The notes: generated by a model not told the origin, from the letters alone. A stretch of 25,575 nt of DNA from Sulfurovum sp. (GCA_016744875.1 JADGDL010000029.1:1-25575); one strand, 5' to 3'. Positions 1 to 7,769 are shown, counted from the stretch's first letter. Numbers and translations are program-made.

Positions 1-865
1 TAGTTACAGCGCTAAACCCATTATAGCCATCAGAGATTTTTCTCTCAATTCTAGCAAGGGCTAGTTCATTTCCATCTTCATTTAAATCAGGAAACTTTAT
101 ACTCTCTATCTTTTTAGTCTTTTTTTTTATATCTATATGGTTTTTTTCTTGAATTAAACGACTATTTTGTAAAACATAATACTCCGTCAAATACTCAATA
201 CTTGGTGCAATGTCATCACCATTATAAAATTTAACCATCATACTATTAAATTCCAATCTATCCTTAGCTTTGATATTCAAAATAGGACAACCCGCTTCAA
301 TGAGGATAGCGTTCATCATAAGCCTTGAGGTTCTCTTATTCCCATCATAGAAAAATTGACATTTGGCGCCAAAAAGAAACATTGTGATAGCTCTTACAAT
401 AGGGTGATTAATCTTTTTAAGCTCCTCTATCCCTGTAGTAAAAATATTTTCAAGTAAATCTGCATGAGGTACTTGATAGTCTGTTCCTCCAATATTTACA
501 GAACTTTCTCTAAATACTCCCCACTTTAACGCTTCCTCTTTGGCTACAAAAGAATGAAGCGTAGTAAACGTATCAACATCAAGTTTAAATGATTTCTCTT
601 CAATCAGCTTAAAAAGATAATCAACACTTTTATTTTGGTTAAGTATCTGTTGTTCATCGCTTAACTTGTGTCCACCTACTGTAACACCCTCTAAAAGAGT
701 TTGTACTTCTGGGTAAGTCATAGCATTACCCTCTAATGCAGAAGTATTGTAAACAAAGTCAATCTTGTCTTTTTTTGCTAGATAAAAAGCTAGATCTATA
801 TTTGGTTTGAAGATTGAAAGTTTACTTGTATTGATCTGATTAATTTCTTGACTATCTAGTTTCAT
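1..865 (-). CDS. Fic-family protein with Gln in place of catalytic His (partial, 3' end cut by window)
   Basis: This minus-strand reading frame is open for 288 codons from the ATG at 863-865 to the window edge, so the C-terminus is missing. Fic proteins normally move AMP or another phosphate-containing group onto target proteins. Residues 41-46 (TSALEG) fit the N-terminal inhibitory motif [S/T]xxxE[G/N] of self-inhibited Fic proteins. The segment GVFRESSVNIGG near residue 117 followed by VPH resembles the Fic flap. The core motif at residues 170-178 reads QFFYDGNKR, where the family consensus is HxFx[D/E]GN[G/K]R, so the catalytic His is Gln (codon at 356-358, reverse strand). DGNKR, which binds phosphate, is intact. 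A good ribosome site (AAAAAGGC, reverse of 870-877) supports this start. The gene is divergent from the export operon. Fic membership is secure; enzymatic activity is doubtful. Confidence 0.85.
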   Translation of the reverse strand, partial: MKLDSQEINQINTSKLSIFKPNIDLAFYLAKKDKIDFVYNTSALEGNAMTYPEVQTLLEGVTVGGHKLSDEQQILNQNKSVDYLFKLIEEKSFKLDVDTFTTLHSFVAKEEALKWGVFRESSVNIGGTDYQVPHADLLENIFTTGIEELKKINHPIVRAITMFLFGAKCQFFYDGNKRTSRLMMNAILIEAGCPILNIKAKDRLEFNSMMVKFYNGDDIAPSIEYLTEYYVLQNSRLIQEKNHIDIKKKTKKIESIKFPDLNEDGNELALARIERKISDGYNGFSAVT

Positions 866-891
866 AAAATGCCTTTTTGTTTATTAAAACA

Positions 892-897
892 ATTATA
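892..897 (-). promoter_or_regulatory. -10 box for the Fic gene
   Basis: The reverse strand reads TATAAT here, about 27 bases upstream of the Fic ATG. No convincing -35 box is visible, as is usual for vegetative promoters in Campylobacterota. Confidence 0.5.
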
Positions 898-921
898 GAA
901 TAAAATGTCTTTAAAGTCTAT

Positions 922-927
922 TATAAT
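922..927 (+). promoter_or_regulatory. -10 box for the export operon
   Basis: A perfect TATAAT lies about 60 bases upstream of the TTG used as the start of the LolA-like gene. It sits back to back with the Fic -10 box on the other strand, so one short intergenic segment drives both directions. Confidence 0.45.
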
Positions 928-986
928 ACGAATAATGTTAATTAAACTTAAACAGAAAAGTCCACTACTTTACGAAGACCCTATTT

Positions 987-1694
987 TTGTTTCTGATAGT
1001 CAGTGTATCCTTTACAAATGAAGCAGAAGACATCATTAAAAAACTTGACAATAACATGCGTGGTATCTCCGTGTATATGCAAATGAAAATGAGCATTACT
1101 TCTTTGGGACATACGCGCGTTATGAAGATGCAAAGTTGGTCAGAAGGCACAAAGAAGAGTTTTGTCAAAGTAATCTACCCTCCTAGAGATAAAGGTATCA
1201 CTTTTTTAAGTCTTGATAATCAAATGTGGCAGTATATTCCTAAAATAGAACGTACCATTAAAATCCCGCCTTCTATGATGTTACAAAATTGGATGGGCAG
1301 TGACATCACCAATGATGATATGGTGAAACAAAGTTCTATAGTAGAAGACTATACCCCACGGATACTCAAAAAAGAAGGAAAGATCGTTACTTTGGAACTC
1401 ATTCCTAAAGAAGATGCAGCAGTCGTGTGGGGGAAGATCATTTCTCGTATCGACACAAAAACATATACCTCGCAAAAGGATATATTTTTTGATGAAGATG
1501 GTAAAGAGGTTCGCGAGTTTATCTATAAAAAGGTGAAAAAGTTTTCCAAATATTATCTTCCTACCTATTGGAAGATACAGTCTATTGATAAAAAAACATC
1601 ATTTACTGAGATCAGTTTAGAAGAGGTGGAGTATGATAAAGAAATCTCTGGTCAGTACTTTCAAAAAAGTGCATTAAAACGTTTTTCAAGATAA
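987..1694 (+). CDS. LolA-like outer-membrane lipoprotein-sorting protein
   Basis: A periplasmic carrier of the LolA-like fold (the family often named outer membrane lipoprotein-sorting protein, PF17131-like). It is predicted to shuttle a lipid or lipoprotein from the inner-membrane ABC complex encoded just downstream to the outer membrane. The family-typical core is visible: a QSWSEG strand near residue 49, VIYPPRDKGITFL at about 63-75, MWQYIPKIERTIKIPPSMM at about 80-98 and the NWMGSDITNDDMV segment near 101. The start is problematic. In this frame the only usable start is TTG at 987, giving a short hydrophobic leader without a basic residue. The same frame continues upstream without ATG or GTG to a stop at 939-941, and its translation (YFTKTLFLLFLIVSVSFTNE) would make a proper signal peptide. 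The original start codon may have been lost. Confidence 0.8.
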   Translation: MFLIVSVSFTNEAEDIIKKLDNNMRGISVYMQMKMSITSLGHTRVMKMQSWSEGTKKSFVKVIYPPRDKGITFLSLDNQMWQYIPKIERTIKIPPSMMLQNWMGSDITNDDMVKQSSIVEDYTPRILKKEGKIVTLELIPKEDAAVVWGKIISRIDTKTYTSQKDIFFDEDGKEVREFIYKKVKKFSKYYLPTYWKIQSIDKKTSFTEISLEEVEYDKEISGQYFQKSALKRFSR

Positions 1695-1700
1695 GAACCT

Positions 1701-2918
1701 ATGTTTAAACTGGCACTTAAAAATATACTCTTTTATAAAAGTCGTTCTATTACTACTTTTATCCTTACTTTCATTTCGACACTACTGTTTATCGTTTATG
1801 TTGCGATGATGGATGGTTCACATGAATCTATGTTAAACAATGCGCTTAAAGTGTATACCGGTGCCATAGAGATCTATAAAAAAGATTATAGAGATATTGG
1901 CGGGAATGAATATCTTATCAATGATGTAAGATCAATAGAAGAAAAACTCTCGAATATAGAAGGTATCAAAACATATACGTCTCGTTATGAAACCTATGGA
2001 TTGCTCTCCAGTAAAGAGATATCCTCTGCTGCGATGGTTACGGGTATCAATCCTGATATTGAAGCACAGATGAGTCAACTTAAACATACACTGATACAAG
2101 GAGAATACTTAGAGAATGATTCTGGAAATTGTCTCTATGCAGGTGTAGACCTGGTAAAAAAACTGGGTGTGGGTATTGGGGATGAAGTGACTTTTGTGGG
2201 AGGTGCCAGTGATAACTCCTTTGCTGCAGATATTTTTAAGTTGTGCGGTGTGTTCCGAACGGGATCTTTTGAGTTTGATTCTATGGCCTCTTTTGTGTCA
2301 AGAACATATTTTGATACATTAATGTATACAGAAAATAAGGCTTCATATATTTCCATTGCTTTAAATGACCTAGATGATGTTGATCGTATCAATGCAGGTA
2401 TTGCTTCCCAAATGGATGCGGATATAGAGTCTCTCACATGGAAGACCCTCATGAAACCTATGGTAGAAGCGATGGAAGTAGATTCCGTATTTGGTTATAT
2501 CTCTATGTCTTTGTTTTTTGTGGTTATCTTCTTTGTAATTATGATCTTTGGATTCATCAATGTAAGTTCTCGTGTAAGAGAGTTTGGTACACTCAGATCC
2601 ATAGGTCTGTCTCAAGGTAAGATACGCGCACTTCTTTTTTATGAAATGTTCATACTCTCAACGGCAGCGATACTTCTGGCCATGCCAATTGGTTCAGCGA
2701 TAGCATATTATTTTTCCATAAACCCAATCGTGATCGAGGGGATGAGTGAGATGTATAAGGATTATGGTATCGTCTCTGATGAAATGCCTTTTGCATTTGA
2801 CATTTTTACAATTTCATGGAATGTAGCAATAATTTATGTGTTAAATTTTCTAAGTATCATTTATCCAGCGAGTTATATAAATGCGTTTAAACCCATAGAG
2901 GCGATGCATCATGTTTAA
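1701..2918 (+). CDS. FtsX/LolE-type ABC transporter permease (first of two)
   Basis: An inner-membrane permease of the MacB/LolC-LolE class, 405 residues, close to the family's usual 400. Topology is typical: one helix at about residues 18-38, a large periplasmic domain up to about 262, then three helices at about 263-288, 315-340 and 372-395. The conserved cytoplasmic coupling stretch SSRVREFGTLRSIGLSQGKIR follows helix two, and the protein ends in the family-typical P..Y..AFKPIEAM. Such permeases transmit ATP hydrolysis to the periplasmic domain mechanically rather than passing solute through a channel. It starts 6 bases after the LolA-like gene and overlaps the next permease by 8 bases, indicating one operon. 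The name lolC/lolE is avoided because the true Lol system may be encoded elsewhere. Confidence 0.9.
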   Translation: MFKLALKNILFYKSRSITTFILTFISTLLFIVYVAMMDGSHESMLNNALKVYTGAIEIYKKDYRDIGGNEYLINDVRSIEEKLSNIEGIKTYTSRYETYGLLSSKEISSAAMVTGINPDIEAQMSQLKHTLIQGEYLENDSGNCLYAGVDLVKKLGVGIGDEVTFVGGASDNSFAADIFKLCGVFRTGSFEFDSMASFVSRTYFDTLMYTENKASYISIALNDLDDVDRINAGIASQMDADIESLTWKTLMKPMVEAMEVDSVFGYISMSLFFVVIFFVIMIFGFINVSSRVREFGTLRSIGLSQGKIRALLFYEMFILSTAAILLAMPIGSAIAYYFSINPIVIEGMSEMYKDYGIVSDEMPFAFDIFTISWNVAIIYVLNFLSIIYPASYINAFKPIEAMHHV

Positions 2919-4122
2919 AATGATCGTAAAAATGGCATGGAACAATGCATTTTTACGTTTGTCACGTACCTTGCTTGTAATCATCATGATAGCTGTGAGT
3001 ATGAGTATGATGCTGAGTATTCAAGGTATATATGATGGTATGACACTCAATATGATCAACGCCACACTAAGAAGTGACAGTGGTGAGATCAGTATGTATA
3101 ACCCAAACTATAGACTCGATAGACAGATAGAAAATGATATAGAAAATGCAGCTGATATACGTACTACTCTTGAAAATAGCCCTCAAGTAAAAGCTGTTAG
3201 TGTACGATACAGCGTAGAAGGATTGAGCTCAACAGCACGAAAAGCTTCTTTGTCTAACATCATAGGTATTGATCTGGAAGAGGAAGAGAAGTTTGGAGAG
3301 TTCAGCAAGTTTTTAAAAGAGGGTAAGATCAGTTTTGAGAAACGCGGAGCACTGCTTGGGTCTGAACTTGCTAAAACCCTTAAAGTGCGTATCGGTTCAA
3401 AACTCATCTTTTCTTCTCAGGATAAAAGTGGAGACATTAACTCCATAGCACTTAAAGTAAGAGGCATCATACAGACCAATAATATAGTCATAGACCAACG
3501 TGCCATATATATAGAGCGTGAAAAATTGTATGAATTTTTAGGAGTAGATGAAAATTCTGCGACACAGGTCGCCATACGTACTGATGATGACAGTATGCTA
3601 GAGACTCTCAAAAGAGCGCACCCCGAGTTGGAGGTGAAAAGTTTTTTAGAATTAAATCCGCTACTTAAACAAATGGAAGAGATGATGGTTATATTTAACT
3701 CAATCACTTTTGCCATCGTGATGCTGGTTGTTTTTATAGGGATATTAGGTGTGATGTATGTTTCTATACTTGACCGTATACGTGAATTTGGTATTATGAG
3801 AAGCATAGGGATGGCATATAGTCATATAAGAACGCAGATATTTCTAGAGGCACTGTTAGTTGGACTTGCAGGCTACAGTGCAGGTGCTATACTGGGTTTC
3901 TTTGCTTTACTGTACTTGCAGGAGACAGGACTTAACCTATCGACGTATGCTGATGGCCTAGCGAGTTTTGGTATGCCAACAATTATTTATGCGCATCAGG
4001 AGTTCAGTTACTATAGCAATACTTTCTACGCTATCGTGATCTCTTCACTTCTTAGCGTTTTGTTACCACTTAGAAAAATCAAACATCTTCACCCAATAGA
4101 TGTGATAAAGGCAGATACATGA
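2911..4122 (+). CDS. FtsX/LolE-type ABC transporter permease (second of two)
   Basis: The second inner-membrane permease, 403 residues, with the same layout as its partner: helix at about 18-40, periplasmic domain to about 258, and three helices in the last 140 residues. The coupling segment DRIREFGIMRSIGMAYSHIR is clear, and the C-terminus LHPIDVIKAD matches the family. Two different permeases and one ATPase make a LolCDE-like heterodimeric arrangement, unlike the MacB type, where ATPase and permease are fused. Its ATG overlaps the upstream gene by 8 bases and its stop overlaps the ATPase start by 4 (ATGA), so translation is probably coupled across the set. Confidence 0.9.
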   Translation: MFKMIVKMAWNNAFLRLSRTLLVIIMIAVSMSMMLSIQGIYDGMTLNMINATLRSDSGEISMYNPNYRLDRQIENDIENAADIRTTLENSPQVKAVSVRYSVEGLSSTARKASLSNIIGIDLEEEEKFGEFSKFLKEGKISFEKRGALLGSELAKTLKVRIGSKLIFSSQDKSGDINSIALKVRGIIQTNNIVIDQRAIYIEREKLYEFLGVDENSATQVAIRTDDDSMLETLKRAHPELEVKSFLELNPLLKQMEEMMVIFNSITFAIVMLVVFIGILGVMYVSILDRIREFGIMRSIGMAYSHIRTQIFLEALLVGLAGYSAGAILGFFALLYLQETGLNLSTYADGLASFGMPTIIYAHQEFSYYSNTFYAIVISSLLSVLLPLRKIKHLHPIDVIKADT

Positions 4123-4787
4123 TCAGACTTCAAAATGTAAATAAGTATTTTTTCAAAGATGACCCTCGTGAAGTACATGCGTTAAGAGATATAAATTTAG
4201 AGATCGAAAAAGGTGAATTTACTGCCTTGATCGGACCATCAGGGTGCGGGAAAACAACACTACTTAATGCAATAGGTGCACTTGATAGCATTAGTTCAGG
4301 AAAAATATATCTTGAAGAAAGAGAGATCACGTCACTGGATGAAAAAGAAACCACTGAACTTCGTCTGCATGAAATGGGTTTTGTTTTTCAAGCGTATAAT
4401 TTGGTTCCTGTCCTGAGTGTGGCAGAAAACATTGCTTTTATTATGAGGTTACGTGGTTTTTCAGATGCGTTGATAAAAGAACGTGTAAATGAAGTAGCAA
4501 CATTGTTGGAGATAGATCATAAGTTGGATGCCTTACCCAATACTTTAAGCGGTGGTCAGCAACAACGTGTGGCAGTAGCTAGAGCAGTTGCCTCAAAACC
4601 TAAGATCATACTGGCAGATGAGCCAACAGCTAATCTGGACTCAAAAAACTCAAAAATTTTGATGCAGATGATGCGTATGCTCAATGAAAAAGAAGAAGTG
4701 ACCATTCTTTTTGCTTCACATGATGAATATGTTATTAATTCTGTGAACCGTATCGTAAAAATGAATGATGGAGCACTTGTTGATTAA
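4119..4787 (+). CDS. LolD/MacB-type ABC transporter ATPase
   Basis: The cytoplasmic ATPase of the export complex, 222 residues, a usual length for LolD. Walker A is GPSGCGKT at residues 39-46, the Q-loop glutamine is Q91, the signature LSGGQQQR begins at 143, Walker B ends in ADE at 166-168 with the catalytic E168, followed by the D-loop NLDS, and the switch histidine is H201. AYNLVPVLSVAENI after the Q-loop is characteristic of the LolD/MacB subgroup. It would power the two permeases encoded directly upstream. The start overlaps the upstream stop (ATGA), and the barrel gene begins inside its last codons. Confidence 0.93.
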   Translation: MIRLQNVNKYFFKDDPREVHALRDINLEIEKGEFTALIGPSGCGKTTLLNAIGALDSISSGKIYLEEREITSLDEKETTELRLHEMGFVFQAYNLVPVLSVAENIAFIMRLRGFSDALIKERVNEVATLLEIDHKLDALPNTLSGGQQQRVAVARAVASKPKIILADEPTANLDSKNSKILMQMMRMLNEKEEVTILFASHDEYVINSVNRIVKMNDGALVD

Positions 4788-5934
4788 GACTATAGGACTT
4801 GCATATCTTTTACTCTCTGTAGTGCTTATGGCAGAGTTTTCGCAACGTATAGAAAATACCAACTATACCATATCACAAGGCTCTGTTTTTCCTGAAGACA
4901 GTACGACATACCTCTATAACTATGATAGGTTGCGATACAGAGCTGACTATACACATGAAAATCTCTTTTTTACCTTTATTGGTGACGGAGTAAATTACTT
5001 TGGTTCAGAGTATGTTGATTCTCGCTCTTTTCCCTACATTGAGCTTTTACATGCTGATGTACCCTTTAAAACACAGAGTGATTTTCACTATTATGATGGA
5101 GGTAGTGTATATGCAAAACTCTATCGTATGTATGGAGGATATGAAGATGAAGAGAACCGTGTAGTTCTTGGATTTCAAAATATCAGTATGGGAGTGGGCC
5201 GTTTATGGAATCCGACCAATATCTTTAATCCTCGCAATACTTACAGTTTAGAGCCTGATGAGGTTTTTGGGGTATTGGCGGTGAGTTACACAAGGCATAT
5301 TAATGAAATGAGTGATATCACAGCAGTTGTCTCACAAAGAGAAGACCATTCATTCAAGTATGCATTGAGATATAAAGCGTTTTTGGATTTTACTGATGTC
5401 GGGTTAAGCCTCATAAAATCAAATGAAACACTTATGCTAGGGCTTGAATTTGAAGCTAATTTGGGTGATACAGGTATAGAAGTGCGAGGCGAAGGTGCTT
5501 ATATAGAAAGTGATCTTAGGTCTACACCTGTTTCGATAGTAGAAGAAAGTTTTTATCAGGCTATTATAGGTGCAGACTATGGCTTTGTAAACGGTGTAAC
5601 ACTCACGCTTGAAGCACGTTACAGTTCTCAAACGTTTGACTATGATCAAATACTTTTAAATTATGATTCTGAGATACTTCCTAACTTGGCATTTTCAAAA
5701 TTTTATCTGGGTTCTACACTCAGTTATGACTTTACACTCTTTTTATCCGGATCTTTGCTATATATAGAAAGTTTTAACACAGATAACTCACGTTTTATCT
5801 CTCCATCACTTACCTATACACTCAATGATTATAACAGTTTTGTACTAGGAGCCATGCTGCAACAGGGAAATGAAGAGAGTGAGTTTGGTCCTTTCTCCAA
5901 TACCTATTATTTTAATTACAAGCTCTCTTTTTAA
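4780..5934 (+). CDS. Outer-membrane beta-barrel protein of the export operon
   Basis: A predicted outer-membrane beta-barrel. It has a signal peptide (LIKTIGLAYLLLSVVLMA), many short alternating-hydrophobicity strands rich in Tyr and Phe, and a C-terminal phenylalanine (YYFNYKLSF), the usual barrel-assembly signal. The segment SMGVGRLWNPTNIFNPRN resembles the conserved G-R-x-NP region of DUF1302-like barrels, often encoded beside LolA-like proteins and RND-type lipid exporters. That family link is tentative. I chose the TTG at 4780 because GGAG at 4770-4773 is 6 bases upstream; in-frame ATGs at 4765 and 4768 lack a ribosome site but would also work. The gene begins inside the ATPase gene, which ties it to that transporter; it probably receives or inserts the exported substrate. 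Confidence 0.75.
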   Translation: MIKTIGLAYLLLSVVLMAEFSQRIENTNYTISQGSVFPEDSTTYLYNYDRLRYRADYTHENLFFTFIGDGVNYFGSEYVDSRSFPYIELLHADVPFKTQSDFHYYDGGSVYAKLYRMYGGYEDEENRVVLGFQNISMGVGRLWNPTNIFNPRNTYSLEPDEVFGVLAVSYTRHINEMSDITAVVSQREDHSFKYALRYKAFLDFTDVGLSLIKSNETLMLGLEFEANLGDTGIEVRGEGAYIESDLRSTPVSIVEESFYQAIIGADYGFVNGVTLTLEARYSSQTFDYDQILLNYDSEILPNLAFSKFYLGSTLSYDFTLFLSGSLLYIESFNTDNSRFISPSLTYTLNDYNSFVLGAMLQQGNEESEFGPFSNTYYFNYKLSF

Positions 5935-5975
5935 AACCTATGTAAATTGTTTTCTCATTCTTAACGCTATTTTGA

Positions 5976-5981
5976 TATAAT
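5976..5981 (+). promoter_or_regulatory. -10 box for the adaptor-MscS pair
   Basis: TATAAT lies 23 bases upstream of the adaptor ATG at 6005, inside the 70-base gap after the beta-barrel gene. No hairpin terminator is visible in that gap, so some read-through from the export operon is possible. Confidence 0.5.
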
Positions 5982-6004
5982 CAATCAAAAAAAGAACGTA
6001 AATT

Positions 6005-6712
6005 ATGAAATTATTACTATTATTGATCTCGCCACTCTTACTTTTTGCTAAAGTACATTATGCAAAAGTTGAACCTTATGAATCTGTGATCCTTAAGTCT
6101 GCAGTGAGTGCTCTGGTCATGGATGTTGATCTTGATGCAGAAGGGAATGTTGTGGATCAAAAACGTGTTATTTATTTGGATGATCGTTTGGATAACATTA
6201 ACTTGAAAACATCAAATGAAAATCTTCTCATTCTTCATGAAACTTTAAAACGACAAGAAGCATATTTTCAACGTATGGATAAGTTGAAAACAGCATCTAC
6301 GACACAAAAAGACAATGCTTTTTACAGTTTTGCCTCTGCAAAAAAACAGTATTTGGATATGCAGTATAAAGTAGCACAACTTGAAGACAGTATTTCTAAA
6401 AAATCGATCGTGCTAAACAACAAATATTTATACAAATTGATGGTTCGAAAAGGTGATTTTGTAAATCCTGGTACCGCATTGGCAGAAGTAAATGATGCCA
6501 ATCGTGCGAAGCTGGTACTTTTTTTAGAGCCTGAAGAGTTAGATGGTATCGATCAAAGATCTGTTTATTTGAATGGTGAAAAAACAGAGTATAAAATAGA
6601 TAAAATTTGGAAAGTAGCAGATGAAAAGTTTATCTCTTCTTATCGTGCAGAGATTTATATGCCAGTACCTAGTGGTATATTTTCAAAACTCATGAAAATA
6701 GAGATTAAATAA
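6005..6712 (+). CDS. HlyD-like periplasmic adaptor (membrane fusion protein)
   Basis: An exported 235-residue protein with a signal peptide (MKLLLLLISPLLLFAK). The order of parts matches a membrane fusion protein: a first half-lipoyl strand set at about 20-60 (ESVILKSAVSALVMDVDLDAEGNVV), an alpha-helical hairpin at about 70-140 with heptad-like Leu, Lys and Gln, and a second half-lipoyl segment at about 150-175 (MVRKGDFVNPGTALAEVND). A short beta domain follows. Such adaptors bridge an inner-membrane pump and a TolC channel. No pump gene is adjacent; an MscS channel follows 9 bases later, and a TolC-like gene lies 6 kb away. The protein is short for the family (usually over 300 residues), so it lacks the usual membrane-proximal domain or has it reduced. 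Confidence 0.75.
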   Translation: MKLLLLLISPLLLFAKVHYAKVEPYESVILKSAVSALVMDVDLDAEGNVVDQKRVIYLDDRLDNINLKTSNENLLILHETLKRQEAYFQRMDKLKTASTTQKDNAFYSFASAKKQYLDMQYKVAQLEDSISKKSIVLNNKYLYKLMVRKGDFVNPGTALAEVNDANRAKLVLFLEPEELDGIDQRSVYLNGEKTEYKIDKIWKVADEKFISSYRAEIYMPVPSGIFSKLMKIEIK

Positions 6713-6721
6713 AGGAAAATG

Positions 6722-7555
6722 ATGGACGAAATGAATACAGATGTAAATAAATATATGGATCTAGCGATTCAATATGGGGCAGAATACGGCATAAGAATTA
6801 TTGGTGCTATTGCCATTTTTGTTATAGGAAAATGGGTAGCTAAAAAACTTTCAGGTTTGATCAAAAAATTGATGGAACGTGGAGAGGTAGATCCTACTTT
6901 AAGTGCATTTGTAGCGAGTATCATAGATATTCTTTTGATGGTAGTTGTGGTTTTAGCAGCTATCAAGAATTTAGGTATCGACACTACTTCATTCATTGCC
7001 ATACTTGGTGCAGCTGGTTTGGCTATTGGTTTGGCGTTACAAGGAACATTTGGAAACATCGGTTCCGGTGTGATTCTCATACTTTTCCGTCCTTTTGAAG
7101 TGGGGAATTTTATTGCAGTGGGAGGAGAGAGCGGTACAGTTGAGGCAATTACGCTTTTTAATACAACACTTTTAACGCCTGACAATAAAGTTATTTTGAT
7201 TCCTAACAGTACAGTAGCTGCAGGGAATATAACGAACTTCTCTAAAAAAGCAGAACGTCGTGTAGATTTTGTTTTTGGCATTGGGTATGATGATGACTTA
7301 AAACTTGCAAAAGCAACACTTCAAGAGATCATTGACGCAGATACGCGTATATTGAAATTCCCTGAGTCTTTTATCGGTGTGGGAGAACTGGGTGACAGTT
7401 CTGTGAATTTTACAGTACGTGTATGGGTAAAAGCTTCAGATTACTGGGGTGTACATTTCGACACAACTGAAAAAGTGAAGCTTACATTTGATGCAAAGGG
7501 TATTTCTATACCTTACCCACAAATGGACATTCATTTAGATCCTACAAAGGCTTAG
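6722..7555 (+). CDS. Small-conductance mechanosensitive channel (MscS family)
   Basis: An inner-membrane channel that opens under membrane tension to release solutes on osmotic downshock. It is 277 residues, close to E. coli MscS (286). Three helices are predicted at about 20-40, 62-85 and 90-125. The pore helix shows the Gly/Ala-rich pattern (ILGAAGLAIGLALQGTFGNIGSG), followed by the family hallmark ILILFRPFEVGNFI and the beta-domain stretch LLTPDNKVILIPNS. A C-terminal alpha/beta domain completes the fold. AAGGA at 6712-6716 sits 5 bases before the ATG at 6722 and only 2 before the ATG at 6719, so I chose 6722. It is co-transcribed with the adaptor and closes the unit before the terminator. 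Confidence 0.93.
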   Translation: MDEMNTDVNKYMDLAIQYGAEYGIRIIGAIAIFVIGKWVAKKLSGLIKKLMERGEVDPTLSAFVASIIDILLMVVVVLAAIKNLGIDTTSFIAILGAAGLAIGLALQGTFGNIGSGVILILFRPFEVGNFIAVGGESGTVEAITLFNTTLLTPDNKVILIPNSTVAAGNITNFSKKAERRVDFVFGIGYDDDLKLAKATLQEIIDADTRILKFPESFIGVGELGDSSVNFTVRVWVKASDYWGVHFDTTEKVKLTFDAKGISIPYPQMDIHLDPTKA

Positions 7556-7616
7556 ATCTCCTAATAGTTAATGTTTAAACTTACACGTTATGGCGTCTTT
7601 TAATACATTATCTTTT

Positions 7617-7655
7617 ACTCCCAAAATCACGTTTGGGAGTTTTAGTTCTTTTTTA
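7617..7655 (+). terminator. Rho-independent terminator after the MscS gene
   Basis: A perfect 9-base stem (ACTCCCAAA at 7617-7625 and TTTGGGAGT at 7632-7640) with a 6-base loop is followed by a T-rich run (TTTAGTTCTTTTTT). It is the clearest intrinsic terminator in the window and ends the adaptor-MscS transcript. Confidence 0.85.
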
Positions 7656-7670
7656 ATTTAAATTCAATTC

Positions 7671-7693
7671 TATAGTTTACATTTGAAACTATA
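7671..7693 (+). repeat. Inverted repeat upstream of the DUF3300 gene
   Basis: TATAGTTT (7671-7678) and AAACTATA (7686-7693) form a perfect 8-base inverted repeat around a 7-base spacer. The right arm overlaps a -10-like TATAAG at 7690-7695. The position, about 65 bases before the DUF3300 start, suggests an operator over the promoter, but a small hairpin with no function is possible. Confidence 0.4.
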
Positions 7694-7712
7694 AGAATTT
7701 TTAGGGAAAACG

Positions 7713-7769
7713 ATGAATACAAATAAAATTTTTACTGATACAGATATGGAGAAAATATGTTACGAATAA
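7713..7769 (+). CDS. Possible 18-codon leader peptide
   Basis: A short frame begins at ATG 7713 after a TAGGGA (7702-7707) and ends with a TAA inside the first codons of the DUF3300 gene. The overlap would couple translation of the two. The peptide (MNTNKIFTDTDMEKICYE) has no recognisable domain. Its reality rests only on the ribosome-site spacing and the overlap, so it is a weak call. Confidence 0.25.
   Translation: MNTNKIFTDTDMEKICYE

Noticed and set aside
6769..7281. 170-codon minus-strand frame opposite the MscS gene
   Set aside because: It lies fully inside the well-supported MscS gene, has no recognisable motif and shows the low-complexity look of an antisense shadow.
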